From Methylovulum sp. (lineage in GTDB: Bacteria; Pseudomonadota; Gammaproteobacteria; Methylococcales; Methylomonadaceae), in contig JACXTQ010000046.1 in assembly GCA_016919605.1 (NCBI GenBank), positions 1 through 7,106 of the forward strand: a DNA stretch of 7,106 bases, read 5' to 3'. The notes below the pieces were generated by a model. That model was given only the letters and a program-made list of their open reading frames with translations. It searched no databases and had not been told where the DNA came from. The first letter of the stretch is position 1, and every line of letters begins with the position of its first letter. The translations under genes were made by a program, and so were the position numbers. Below are positions 1 through 6,332 of the stretch, one piece after another.

Positions 1-1
1 C

Positions 2-580
2 CAAGCGGAAGCTTTAGGTTTGGGCCATGCGGTCTATTGCGCCCGTCCGGTGGTGGGTGACGAGCCGTTTGCGGTCATTTTGGCGGACGATTTGATCGAA
101 GATGCTGACCGTGGCTGTATCGCGCAAATGGTTAAGGTCTATCAGGAAACGCATAGTTCGGTATTGGGGGTTGAGCGTATCAATCCTGCGGATACCGGCA
201 GTTATGGGATTGTCAAAACGGCCGAGTTTGTCGGTGCTTGTGGGGTGGTGGAAACGATTGTCGAAAAGCCTAAGCCCGAAGATGCCCCATCCAATCTGGC
301 GGTGGTGGGCCGTTATATCCTGACTCCGGCTATTTTCGATAAAATCAAGACGACAGGCCGGGGTGCCGGTGGCGAAATCCAATTGACCGATGCCATTGCC
401 GCGCTGATGAATGATGAGCAAGTATTGGCTTATGAATTTGAGGGCAAACGCTATGATTGTGGCTCTAAACTGGGATTTTTAATCGCCACCGTAGAGCATG
501 GTTTATTGCATAAGGAATTAAAAGATGATTTTCTGCTATACCTAAAAAAACTGGTTAAAACCCAAAAAATAGGCGCATAG
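2..580 (+). CDS. galU: UTP-glucose-1-phosphate uridylyltransferase, C-terminal part (5' end outside window)
   Basis: This cytoplasmic enzyme makes UDP-glucose from UTP and glucose-1-phosphate, the activated sugar for exopolysaccharide, lipopolysaccharide and glycogen synthesis. The frame is open from base 2, so an ATG at base 20 is internal and not the start. About 192 residues are present; the family usually has about 290, so roughly the first 100 (with the nucleotide-binding GxGTR loop) lie outside the window. Visible family landmarks in order are FAVILADDLI (nucleotide/metal-binding Asp pair), SYGIVK, VEKPKPEDAPSNLAVVGRY (sugar-phosphate contact region), GAGGEIQLTDAIAAL and YDCGSKLGFLIATVEHG. 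The C-terminus, with FLLYLKKLVK, is typical, so the 3' end is intact. The next plus-strand gene starts 410 bases later, so the two are probably not tightly co-transcribed. The family assignment is firm; the physiological pathway is inferred. Confidence 0.95.
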   Translation, partial: QAEALGLGHAVYCARPVVGDEPFAVILADDLIEDADRGCIAQMVKVYQETHSSVLGVERINPADTGSYGIVKTAEFVGACGVVETIVEKPKPEDAPSNLAVVGRYILTPAIFDKIKTTGRGAGGEIQLTDAIAALMNDEQVLAYEFEGKRYDCGSKLGFLIATVEHGLLHKELKDDFLLYLKKLVKTQKIGA

Positions 581-591
581 TCGGCGGTCAT

Positions 592-607
592 TTTATCGAT
601 AGGTAAC
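592..607 (+). repeat. 16-base direct repeat, copy 1
   Basis: The sequence TTTATCGATAGGTAAC matches a second copy at 920-935, TTTATCGATGGGTATC, at 14 of 16 positions. The first nine bases and the GGTA core are identical. The two copies lie near opposite ends of the 410-base gap. Paired copies could be binding sites for one regulator or remnants of a duplicated segment; the sequence alone does not decide. Confidence 0.45.
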
Positions 608-641
608 GCGAACGGTGGTACACTAACCCTTCGCGTTTGCC
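602..641 (+). terminator. possible galU transcription terminator hairpin
   Basis: Arms AACGCGAA (605-612) and TTCGCGTT (630-637) are perfectly complementary over 8 base pairs around a 17-base loop. A GG/CC pair may extend the stem beyond a small bulge. It lies 21 bases after the galU stop codon, the usual place for a terminator. There is no strong T-tract after the stem, so this is at best a weak intrinsic terminator and may instead be an mRNA-stabilising hairpin. Confidence 0.35.
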
Positions 642-704
642 ATTTAAGCGACATTCTATGAAGGGGGTCTTGCCAAAATTAACCCGGCATCCCTCTAAGT
701 TGCC

Positions 705-722
705 TTTATCTGGTCAGATAAA
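705..722. promoter_or_regulatory. perfect inverted repeat (8+2+8), candidate operator
   Basis: TTTATCTG (705-712) and CAGATAAA (715-722) are exact reverse complements separated by only GT. A two-base centre is too short for a good RNA hairpin loop but is typical of a site bound by a dimeric DNA-binding protein. No regulator is encoded in the window and no known consensus was recognised. It lies about 270 bases upstream of the acyltransferase start. Confidence 0.4.
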
Positions 723-863
723 ACAGCCATTGCTGATTTTCATATTAAAAACGAATGGGTAAGCATCCCTGGCTATCAATAATGTACAGCGTTTGATTGT
801 CGTACCGTCTCCTAGCCCTGTTATCTCCTCCTTAATATTGACGCTCTATAGTCGTTGTGACAT

Positions 864-886
864 CCCTTTTAAAAGGGCATCGATGC
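864..886. promoter_or_regulatory. two abutting palindromes, candidate protein-binding sites
   Basis: CCCTTTTAAAAGGG (864-877) is a perfect 14-base palindrome. It shares one base with GCATCGATGC (877-886), a perfect 10-base palindrome. Two centreless palindromes side by side are unlikely in random spacer DNA and suggest binding sites or a cruciform-prone spot about 105 bases upstream of the acyltransferase start. The protein that would bind is unknown. Confidence 0.35.
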
Positions 887-919
887 GAAAGTTCCGTAAA
901 CCTGTTGATTCATGGGCTG

Positions 920-935
920 TTTATCGATGGGTATC
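920..935 (+). repeat. 16-base direct repeat, copy 2
   Basis: This second copy, TTTATCGATGGGTATC, of the motif at 592-607 differs at two positions. It runs into the dyad at 930-949 and sits about 35 bases upstream of the -10 box, a good place for an activator or repressor site. Confidence 0.45.
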
Positions 936-949
936 ATCTTAAGATAACC
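930..949. promoter_or_regulatory. dyad centred on ATCTTAAGAT, candidate operator
   Basis: A perfect 10-base palindrome ATCTTAAGAT (936-945) is flanked by GGTATC on the left and the tail of GATAACC on the right, giving an imperfect 20-base dyad. It lies just upstream of the predicted acyltransferase promoter, where a regulator could contact RNA polymerase. No factor can be named from the sequence. Confidence 0.35.
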
Positions 950-968
950 ATTTTACACAATCATAAAT

Positions 969-974
969 TATAAT
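969..974 (+). promoter_or_regulatory. predicted -10 box of the acyltransferase gene
   Basis: TATAAT at 969-974 matches the sigma-70 -10 consensus exactly. The best -35-like hexamer, TTTACA at 952-957, is only 11 bases upstream, too close for a standard promoter, and no good hexamer lies at 16-18 bases. Transcription would begin near base 981, about ten bases before the ATG, leaving a leader without a Shine-Dalgarno sequence. The weak -35 fits a promoter that needs an activator. Confidence 0.4.
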
Positions 975-990
975 TTATTGCCTATTTAGT

Positions 991-1716
991 ATGATAGATG
1001 CATTTAACCAATATTTTGAGATGGTTCCTGCGGTTTCAAAAGAGCTTAAAGATGAAGTTTATAAACTACGTTATCAGGTTTATTGTATAGAAATCGCCGG
1101 TTACAAGCCGGATGATTATCCTGATAAAAGAGAATACGATGAGTATGATAGGCATTCTATCCATTTCTTAATCCTTCATCGAGGAACGGGCGAGTATATT
1201 GCGACAACCCGTTTGATTTTACCTGACTTGGCATCCCCAGATAAGCTCTTTCCTCTCGAAGCGAATTGTGAAATTGATAATATCACCGTGATGAAACACA
1301 TTAACCGAGCTAATTTGGCAGAAGCCTCTAGGTTTTGCATATCCAAGGCATTTAAAAAGAGAAAGAATAATCCAGATGGCTTAAAGTCTACAGTTCCAGA
1401 TCATTATGGTAATCAAGCATTTTTCTCCCTAGAGGAGCGGAAGACATTTCCTTATCTTAGTTTTGGCTTGATTGCCTGTTTAATAAAAGGCTGTTATGAA
1501 AATGATGTTAGCCATTTTTATGGTACTTTGGAACCGGCTTGGTTTCGTTTTTTGTCATCGGCGGGTATCCATTTTACTAAGATAGGGCCGTTGGCGGATT
1601 ATCATGGTTTACGTTGGCCCGGTATTATAAAGGTGTCCGATTTGCTGGACGGTGTGGCCAAGAAAGATAGGCAACTATGGGCGTTATTGACAGATAGAGG
1701 GCGTTTGGGTGGCTAA
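991..1716 (+). CDS. PEP-CTERM/exosortase system-associated acyltransferase
   Basis: This 241-residue protein matches the exosortase-associated acyltransferase family, a relative of acyl-homoserine-lactone synthases and N-acyl amino acid synthases in the GNAT-like superfamily. Members occur in genomes with PEP-CTERM protein sorting and exopolysaccharide loci; their substrate is not established. Visible landmarks are FNQYFE (5-10), LRYQVYCIE (26-34), the acidic DEYDRHSIHFLILHR stretch, TTRLILP, EASRFCISKAFKKR and a C-terminal half with GTLEPAWFRFLSSAGIHFTKIG and HGLRWPG. The ATG at 991 is preferred because it keeps the family-typical FNxYFE opening; a start at 1021 would lose it. No ribosome binding site precedes either ATG. 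No signal peptide or membrane segment is seen, so it is cytoplasmic. The gene looks more A/T-rich than its neighbours. No exosortase or PEP-CTERM protein is in the window. A function in acyl signalling is possible but unproven. Confidence 0.85.
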   Translation: MIDAFNQYFEMVPAVSKELKDEVYKLRYQVYCIEIAGYKPDDYPDKREYDEYDRHSIHFLILHRGTGEYIATTRLILPDLASPDKLFPLEANCEIDNITVMKHINRANLAEASRFCISKAFKKRKNNPDGLKSTVPDHYGNQAFFSLEERKTFPYLSFGLIACLIKGCYENDVSHFYGTLEPAWFRFLSSAGIHFTKIGPLADYHGLRWPGIIKVSDLLDGVAKKDRQLWALLTDRGRLGG

Positions 1717-1767
1717 AACAGCTTTATCAGTATTAATGGTGGATTATGCTCTGCGTTTAAGGCGACT
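1717..1767. other. gap between convergent genes
   Basis: These 51 bases separate the ends of the acyltransferase (plus) and the TonB receptor (minus). I found no stem-loop with a T-tract for either direction, so transcripts from the two sides may overlap or end by a Rho-dependent route. Confidence 0.5.
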
Positions 1768-3906
1768 TTAAAATTCGACAGACGCTTCAAAATAAAAGCT
1801 TCGACCTGCCAAAGGTAAATTTTGCGGTAACGAAGATGTAGCGGGTTCAAGCCGATATTCATTAAAGGCATTCCGTAACGATGCGGAAAGGTTAAGGTGT
1901 TTAAGCAGTTTTCTACCTCGCAAGGTAAGATCTACCGTTTCATAGTCATCCAATGGGCGTAAATCGTCTGACGTTCGGGTTCTTCCCCCTATCCAGTTAA
2001 GTTGGGGTTGTAAGTGCCATTGAGGATAAAAGCGCCAGCCCAACGCGACATAAGCATGGTGCTCAGGAACACCGGTGACTCGCAAGTTGGTAGCCTCGTT
2101 AACGGCGTGTTGCCAAGCATAATTGCCTTTGATTTGCCATTTTTGGCTTAATTGCCAGTCCCATTCAAATTCGGAACCGTAGCCGTTTTGGTTGCCGATA
2201 TTTTGGTATTGCGGTGTTGAACCATCCGTTTTTGCTACAGCCAATATCAGGTTATTGATTTCATAATAATATAAATTTAAGGTTGTCCGTAACGCAGACC
2301 AAGGCCGATAATCAAAAGATAATTCGGTAGTATTGATGGTTTCGGGTTTCAAATTTTTATTGCCTAGCACGAACGGGTTGTTTTGAGTGCCCAACTCCGA
2401 AAAATTGGGAGCGCGGAACGCCCTCCCATATAACAGTTTGCTGGTCAATTGTTCGCTTATATCCCAAACTAAAGCCACGCGTGGATTAATGGTGCCACCA
2501 AAATCAGAATAATTGTCGTAACGTACCCCCGAAGTCAGTTGCCAGTTATGGGCAATTTGCCATTCGTCTTGAGTAACCAACGAGCCAATTGAGCGGTTGG
2601 TATCAGCCAGATAGACAAAGGGTGTACCTGTTAAGTTTGTTAAAGTTCCGCTTACCACCTGTTGGGTATTGTCGGTGATCACTCCCGTGCCTATATTTTT
2701 ACTTTCTGTTGTTGATAATTCTTCATAGCGGAACCCTGCGTTTAAACGCACGATATGTTGCTGTACGCCTCTATAAATGGAAGTCATTTCCATGGATGGA
2801 ATGTTTTCTGTGCGCCCTATATTGGCATTAACGCCATCAGGAAAATTGATGGGTAAAAAATTTACCGTGTTGAAATTGCCATCGGTGCCTATCGGTAATG
2901 TCGCCCCCTTTGGAAAGACTTGAAGTTGGGCAAGAAAGTCAGTATGTAAGTAACTGGCATGAGCAATCAGTTCCCAATTATCCAGCCAATCTTCGGTGGA
3001 AAAACGCACATCACTCAAATATTGTTGGCCATTAGCAACACCGTTAGGGTCTAGGGCGCCGGTATTGCCGGCCCGCACTCCAGAATCGATGGAATTGAAG
3101 CCCCAAAAGCCGACATCCCAGTGTTTGCGTTGTAAATTGAGATGTCCACTCAAGGTTTCATAGCGTGTATTTAAAGACCCTGGCGCATGGGAAGCATGGG
3201 TGCCAAAAGTATTGTCCAGTGTCGTTTGCACGTCTTGCTTAAGGATGCGGCCATTATCACCCTGGGTATGTTGGTATTGCAAGCTAGTGGCGACTTTCCA
3301 GCCTGCCCATTCGCCGCCATGTTGCCCCCAAGTGCTTTGGGTGTCCCAATTGCCGGCCCGCACCCCCATTTTTGTGCCGTCAATATCATTAGCTTTTTTG
3401 GTGATAATATTGATGACCCCCGCAAACGCATCCGCACCATACAAAGCGGAACCTGGGCCTCTAATGACTTCCACTCGCGCAATCGCTTCTAATGGTAGTT
3501 CGGTAGTGGTCATCAGGGTACCGCCAAACGGAGTCGTAATGCGGGTGCCGTTTAACATAATCAAGACTTCTGAATTGGTGCTATTGCTGATGCCGCGTAT
3601 ACTGTAATTGTAATCATAGCTACCCGGTTGCAGGCTGGCATGGACGCCCGGTACAGTTTCCAGCACCTCATGTAATTCGGTCGCGCCCATGGCTTTAATC
3701 TGATCGGCAGTAATGACGCTAGTGACCGCCGCCGATTGAAAATTTGGTTTTGGGGTGCCGGTCGCAATCGTTACCGGGATTTTTGCCAATTCTGAGGGTG
3801 ACAACGCAAAATAGTCATCGACCTCTGTTTTAGCCAGCGACTCGCTCGGATTGGCGTAAAAGGTAAACAGCAGAAAACTGACGGAGGTTACGGTCTTGAT
3901 GTTCAT
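1768..3906 (-). CDS. TonB-dependent outer-membrane receptor
   Basis: This 712-residue protein is a gated beta-barrel that would import a scarce substrate using energy passed by TonB-ExbB-ExbD. Residues 1-25 form a signal peptide ending SLA. A TonB-box-like IPVTIATG lies at 43-50. The plug domain follows at about 56-170, with the hallmark VEVIRGPGSALYGADAFAG from 145 and VINIITK after it. The rest, about 180-712, alternates short aromatic-rich strands as a barrel should and ends in FYFEASVEF with a terminal Phe, the outer-membrane assembly signal. Length is normal for the family. The start ATG shares one base with the stop of the upstream GGDEF/EAL gene (TAATG), with no clear Shine-Dalgarno, so translation is probably coupled. 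The substrate cannot be told; siderophore, cobalamin and other ligands all remain possible. As third gene of an operon with YfiR-like and YfiN-like proteins it may act as the outer-membrane input of a c-di-GMP circuit. Confidence 0.93.
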   Translation of the reverse strand: MNIKTVTSVSFLLFTFYANPSESLAKTEVDDYFALSPSELAKIPVTIATGTPKPNFQSAAVTSVITADQIKAMGATELHEVLETVPGVHASLQPGSYDYNYSIRGISNSTNSEVLIMLNGTRITTPFGGTLMTTTELPLEAIARVEVIRGPGSALYGADAFAGVINIITKKANDIDGTKMGVRAGNWDTQSTWGQHGGEWAGWKVATSLQYQHTQGDNGRILKQDVQTTLDNTFGTHASHAPGSLNTRYETLSGHLNLQRKHWDVGFWGFNSIDSGVRAGNTGALDPNGVANGQQYLSDVRFSTEDWLDNWELIAHASYLHTDFLAQLQVFPKGATLPIGTDGNFNTVNFLPINFPDGVNANIGRTENIPSMEMTSIYRGVQQHIVRLNAGFRYEELSTTESKNIGTGVITDNTQQVVSGTLTNLTGTPFVYLADTNRSIGSLVTQDEWQIAHNWQLTSGVRYDNYSDFGGTINPRVALVWDISEQLTSKLLYGRAFRAPNFSELGTQNNPFVLGNKNLKPETINTTELSFDYRPWSALRTTLNLYYYEINNLILAVAKTDGSTPQYQNIGNQNGYGSEFEWDWQLSQKWQIKGNYAWQHAVNEATNLRVTGVPEHHAYVALGWRFYPQWHLQPQLNWIGGRTRTSDDLRPLDDYETVDLTLRGRKLLKHLNLSASLRNAFNEYRLEPATSSLPQNLPLAGRSFYFEASVEF

Positions 3907-6332
3907 TAGCGGTTACTGGGGAATGGGTTTATCAATGTTAACTCACTCAAAGGCACGGGTTTGCCGATACCGTAACCTTGGGCATAATCCACACCTAATT
4001 CTTTAAGCAAATTAAATATTTGTTCGTTTTCAACAAATTCGGCCACGGTTTTCTTGCCCATCATTTGCCCGACTTCATTAATTGCTTTGACCATAGCCAA
4101 ATCAATCTTATCATCAAGGATGTCTTTAACAAATAAACCGTCAATTTTTAAAAAATCAACAGGCAGATTTTTTAAGTAAGCGAAAGATGATAAGCCACTG
4201 CCAAAATCATCCAAAGAAAATAAACAGCCTTCATCCCGCAATTGTTGGATGAATTTAGTAGCGCTGGTCAGGTTGGCAATGGCGGCGGTTTCGGTGATTT
4301 CAAAACAGATTTTATGGGTTGGAACCCCCCAAATTTTGAACTGTTCAAGGATAAAGCCGAATAGGGTCTCATCGGAAAGCGACAAACCCGATAAATTCAC
4401 CGAACACAATTCCAGTTGGTCAAGGAAGTTCGGGGTGGTGGCTATCCATGCAAACAAATGGCGGATGACCCATCTGTCCATCAGCGGGGCCAAATTATAA
4501 CGTTCGGCGGCGGGCAAAAATGCTCCCGGCGGGATAATCGAGCCTTGGGCATCGCGGTATCTGAGCAAAGTTTCAAAATGCAATTTTTCATCAATATGGG
4601 AAATTGAGGCGATGGGTTGCCCATAAAGGCAAAACAAATCCTGTTCCAAACCCTGTTCAATACGTTGCACCCACTGCATTTCGCCGTGGCGCATCGCCAA
4701 CTCCTTGTCATCCGGGCGGTACACATGCACACGGTTACGGCCTTTGTCTTTGGCTGCGTAACAGGCGGCATCGGCTTCTTTCAGCAGGTTGACGGCATTG
4801 CCGCTGGTCTGGCTGATCGCGGCGATACCGATGCTGACCCCGACTGAAAACCGCCTGTCTTCCCAAGCAAAATGGAAATCACGGATCACATCGCGGATTT
4901 TTTCGCTAGCGACAACAGCTTCATCAACGGTGCAGTGGTACATGAGCAGACCAAATTCATCGCCGCCTAAACGGGCGATAAAATCATTGCGGCGCAACTG
5001 TTTTTTCAGGACATCACTTAATTGCCGAAGCAGTTCATCGCCCGCCATGTGCCCACAGGTATCGTTGACGATTTTGAATTGGTCAAGATCCAGATAACAC
5101 AAGGCATGTTCCGATTTGTCGGAATGGGCTAAGGTAATCGCCTCCTTGACGACTTTATCGAATTCACTGCGGTTGGCCAGCCCGGTCAGCGCATCATGGC
5201 TGGCTTGGTAAGCGATCTGTTGGCTGAGGTTGTAAGCTTCAGTGACATCTTCGCAAACGAGCAACAGGCTGTTTTGTTGCCTGTCGTAGGTCAGCAACCT
5301 CGCCGTCACCCTTACCCAGATAATACGCCCGTTCTGGCATACTTGCCTAAGCTCTTGTTTATGGACTATTGATGGCGTGGCAAGGCATTGTTTGAGTAAC
5401 GCTTGCATCAATGACAAATCGGTGGGATGGACAAAATCCAGGATAGAACAATCTTCCAATTCGTTGACACTCAAGCCTAGGTAATGGGCGCCGGTCAAGT
5501 TGGCCGACATAATCCTTCCCATTTCGTTCAAGTTGAAGATCATGGTCGGGTTGTCATCATACAAGGTCAGATAGCGGTCTTTAGCACGGGTTAATGCTTG
5601 GTTTTGCGTCTCCACCTTATTGATCAGTTCATTGAAGGCATCAACCAAGACACCCAATTCATCCTGATAATGTTTTTCTGCGCGTAAGGAATAATTTTTG
5701 GTGTCACTGATGGTTTTAACGGTTGCCACCAGTTTTTTAATGGGTAAGGCGATTAGCTTGATAAACGGTGCGGTCAGCAAGAAAGCCAGTACCGAGCCAC
5801 ATACCAAGACCATAAAAACCACAAGGGTGAATTCTATCTTGCGCCAGTAAGCTTTGGCAAAATCCGCATGGACAAGGATGGTGCCTTGAAGGCCATCCTT
5901 GTCGGTAATTGTCACGTTCACCCAAAGCAAGCTGTTTTCAAAGTGGCTGGATTGCCCTTGCACGGAAGGCGGGCAAAGCCAAGCAGGGGTTGCATGTGTG
6001 GGTCTGACAAAATCCGCAAACAATTGCCCCTGTTTGCCGTACACACAGGCGGCCTGTACCGCAGGTTGAAAATTAAATGCTGCCAAGTTTTCTTCCGCCA
6101 AGCCAGGGTCGCCGAAGATGAGGGCGGCGGTACTGCGGTTGCCGATTACGGTCGCTAGCGTGGTCAGATCGTTTTGGGCGACTTTTTTAAACTCAACCGT
6201 CTCCAGCACCAGCAAAAATACTCCAGCCAACAATAAGGAAATCAAACTGGGAAATACTACTGTCAATAACAGCTTGCTATGGATGGACAGGTTGCGGATA
6301 CTATCAATCACGGCTGTCACCTTCGATGACAT
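3906..6332 (-). CDS. YfiN-like CHASE8-HAMP-PAS-GGDEF-EAL cyclic di-GMP enzyme
   Basis: This is a membrane-bound enzyme that probably makes and degrades cyclic di-GMP. Numbering is from the ATG at 6332 (808 residues). TM1 is at about 21-43, followed by a periplasmic CHASE8-type sensor at 44-164 (pattern LATVIGNRSTAALIFGD), TM2 at 168-190, HAMP at 191-244 and PAS at 252-364. The GGDEF domain at 376-538 has an intact GGDEF at 456-460, and RRND at 447-450 is spaced five residues away as an inhibitory I-site. The EAL domain spans about 560-800. Its signature reads ETL (587-589), but the expected catalytic residues are kept: N646, E678 and E681 of EITE, D708-D709 of DDFGSG, K729, E765 and Q785. The ATG at 6332 is chosen for a GGAAG six bases upstream. 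GTG at 6311 (AGGTGA five bases upstream, eight-base overlap with yfiR) is nearly as good, and GTG at 6356 is less likely. Family known: YfiN/TpbB is repressed by periplasmic YfiR. Extra PAS and EAL domains distinguish this protein. Confidence 0.93.
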   Translation of the reverse strand: MSSKVTAVIDSIRNLSIHSKLLLTVVFPSLISLLLAGVFLLVLETVEFKKVAQNDLTTLATVIGNRSTAALIFGDPGLAEENLAAFNFQPAVQAACVYGKQGQLFADFVRPTHATPAWLCPPSVQGQSSHFENSLLWVNVTITDKDGLQGTILVHADFAKAYWRKIEFTLVVFMVLVCGSVLAFLLTAPFIKLIALPIKKLVATVKTISDTKNYSLRAEKHYQDELGVLVDAFNELINKVETQNQALTRAKDRYLTLYDDNPTMIFNLNEMGRIMSANLTGAHYLGLSVNELEDCSILDFVHPTDLSLMQALLKQCLATPSIVHKQELRQVCQNGRIIWVRVTARLLTYDRQQNSLLLVCEDVTEAYNLSQQIAYQASHDALTGLANRSEFDKVVKEAITLAHSDKSEHALCYLDLDQFKIVNDTCGHMAGDELLRQLSDVLKKQLRRNDFIARLGGDEFGLLMYHCTVDEAVVASEKIRDVIRDFHFAWEDRRFSVGVSIGIAAISQTSGNAVNLLKEADAACYAAKDKGRNRVHVYRPDDKELAMRHGEMQWVQRIEQGLEQDLFCLYGQPIASISHIDEKLHFETLLRYRDAQGSIIPPGAFLPAAERYNLAPLMDRWVIRHLFAWIATTPNFLDQLELCSVNLSGLSLSDETLFGFILEQFKIWGVPTHKICFEITETAAIANLTSATKFIQQLRDEGCLFSLDDFGSGLSSFAYLKNLPVDFLKIDGLFVKDILDDKIDLAMVKAINEVGQMMGKKTVAEFVENEQIFNLLKELGVDYAQGYGIGKPVPLSELTLINPFPSNR

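Larger units (their letters stand above)
581..990. other. 410-base non-coding region with several dyad symmetries
   Basis: No convincing protein gene lies between galU and the acyltransferase. The region holds a hairpin shortly after galU (602-641), a perfect 8+2+8 inverted repeat (705-722), two abutting palindromes (864-877 and 877-886), a palindrome-centred dyad (930-949), two near-identical copies of a 16-base motif (592-607 and 920-935), and a consensus-like -10 box (969-974). The hexamer ATCGAT occurs three times, at 595, 879 and 923. The region is long for a simple intergenic spacer and looks regulatory or like a decayed gene. No RNA family was recognised. Confidence 0.6.

Noticed and set aside
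14..421. A 135-codon minus-strand frame
   Set aside because: It is antisense to galU, which has clear family motifs throughout.
658..762. A 34-codon plus-strand frame starting ATGAAGGGGG
   Set aside because: It has no ribosome binding site and no recognisable protein character, and it crosses the inverted repeat at 705-722; most likely chance.
581..990. A sigma-54 promoter (TGGC-N-TTGC type), expected if the acyltransferase is under PrsK/PrsR-like control
   Set aside because: Candidate GG/GC pairs do not have the required ten-base spacing.
1717..1767. A bidirectional intrinsic terminator between the convergent genes
   Set aside because: Only very short A/T stems can be drawn and there is no T-tract after them.
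3187..3607. Two plus-strand frames of about 100 and 135 codons
   Set aside because: Both lie wholly antisense to the plug and early barrel of the TonB receptor, whose frame is strongly supported; their translations look like shadow sequence.
4249..5097. Several plus-strand frames of 60-100 codons
   Set aside because: They are antisense to the GGDEF and EAL domains, whose motifs are intact, and have no family resemblance.
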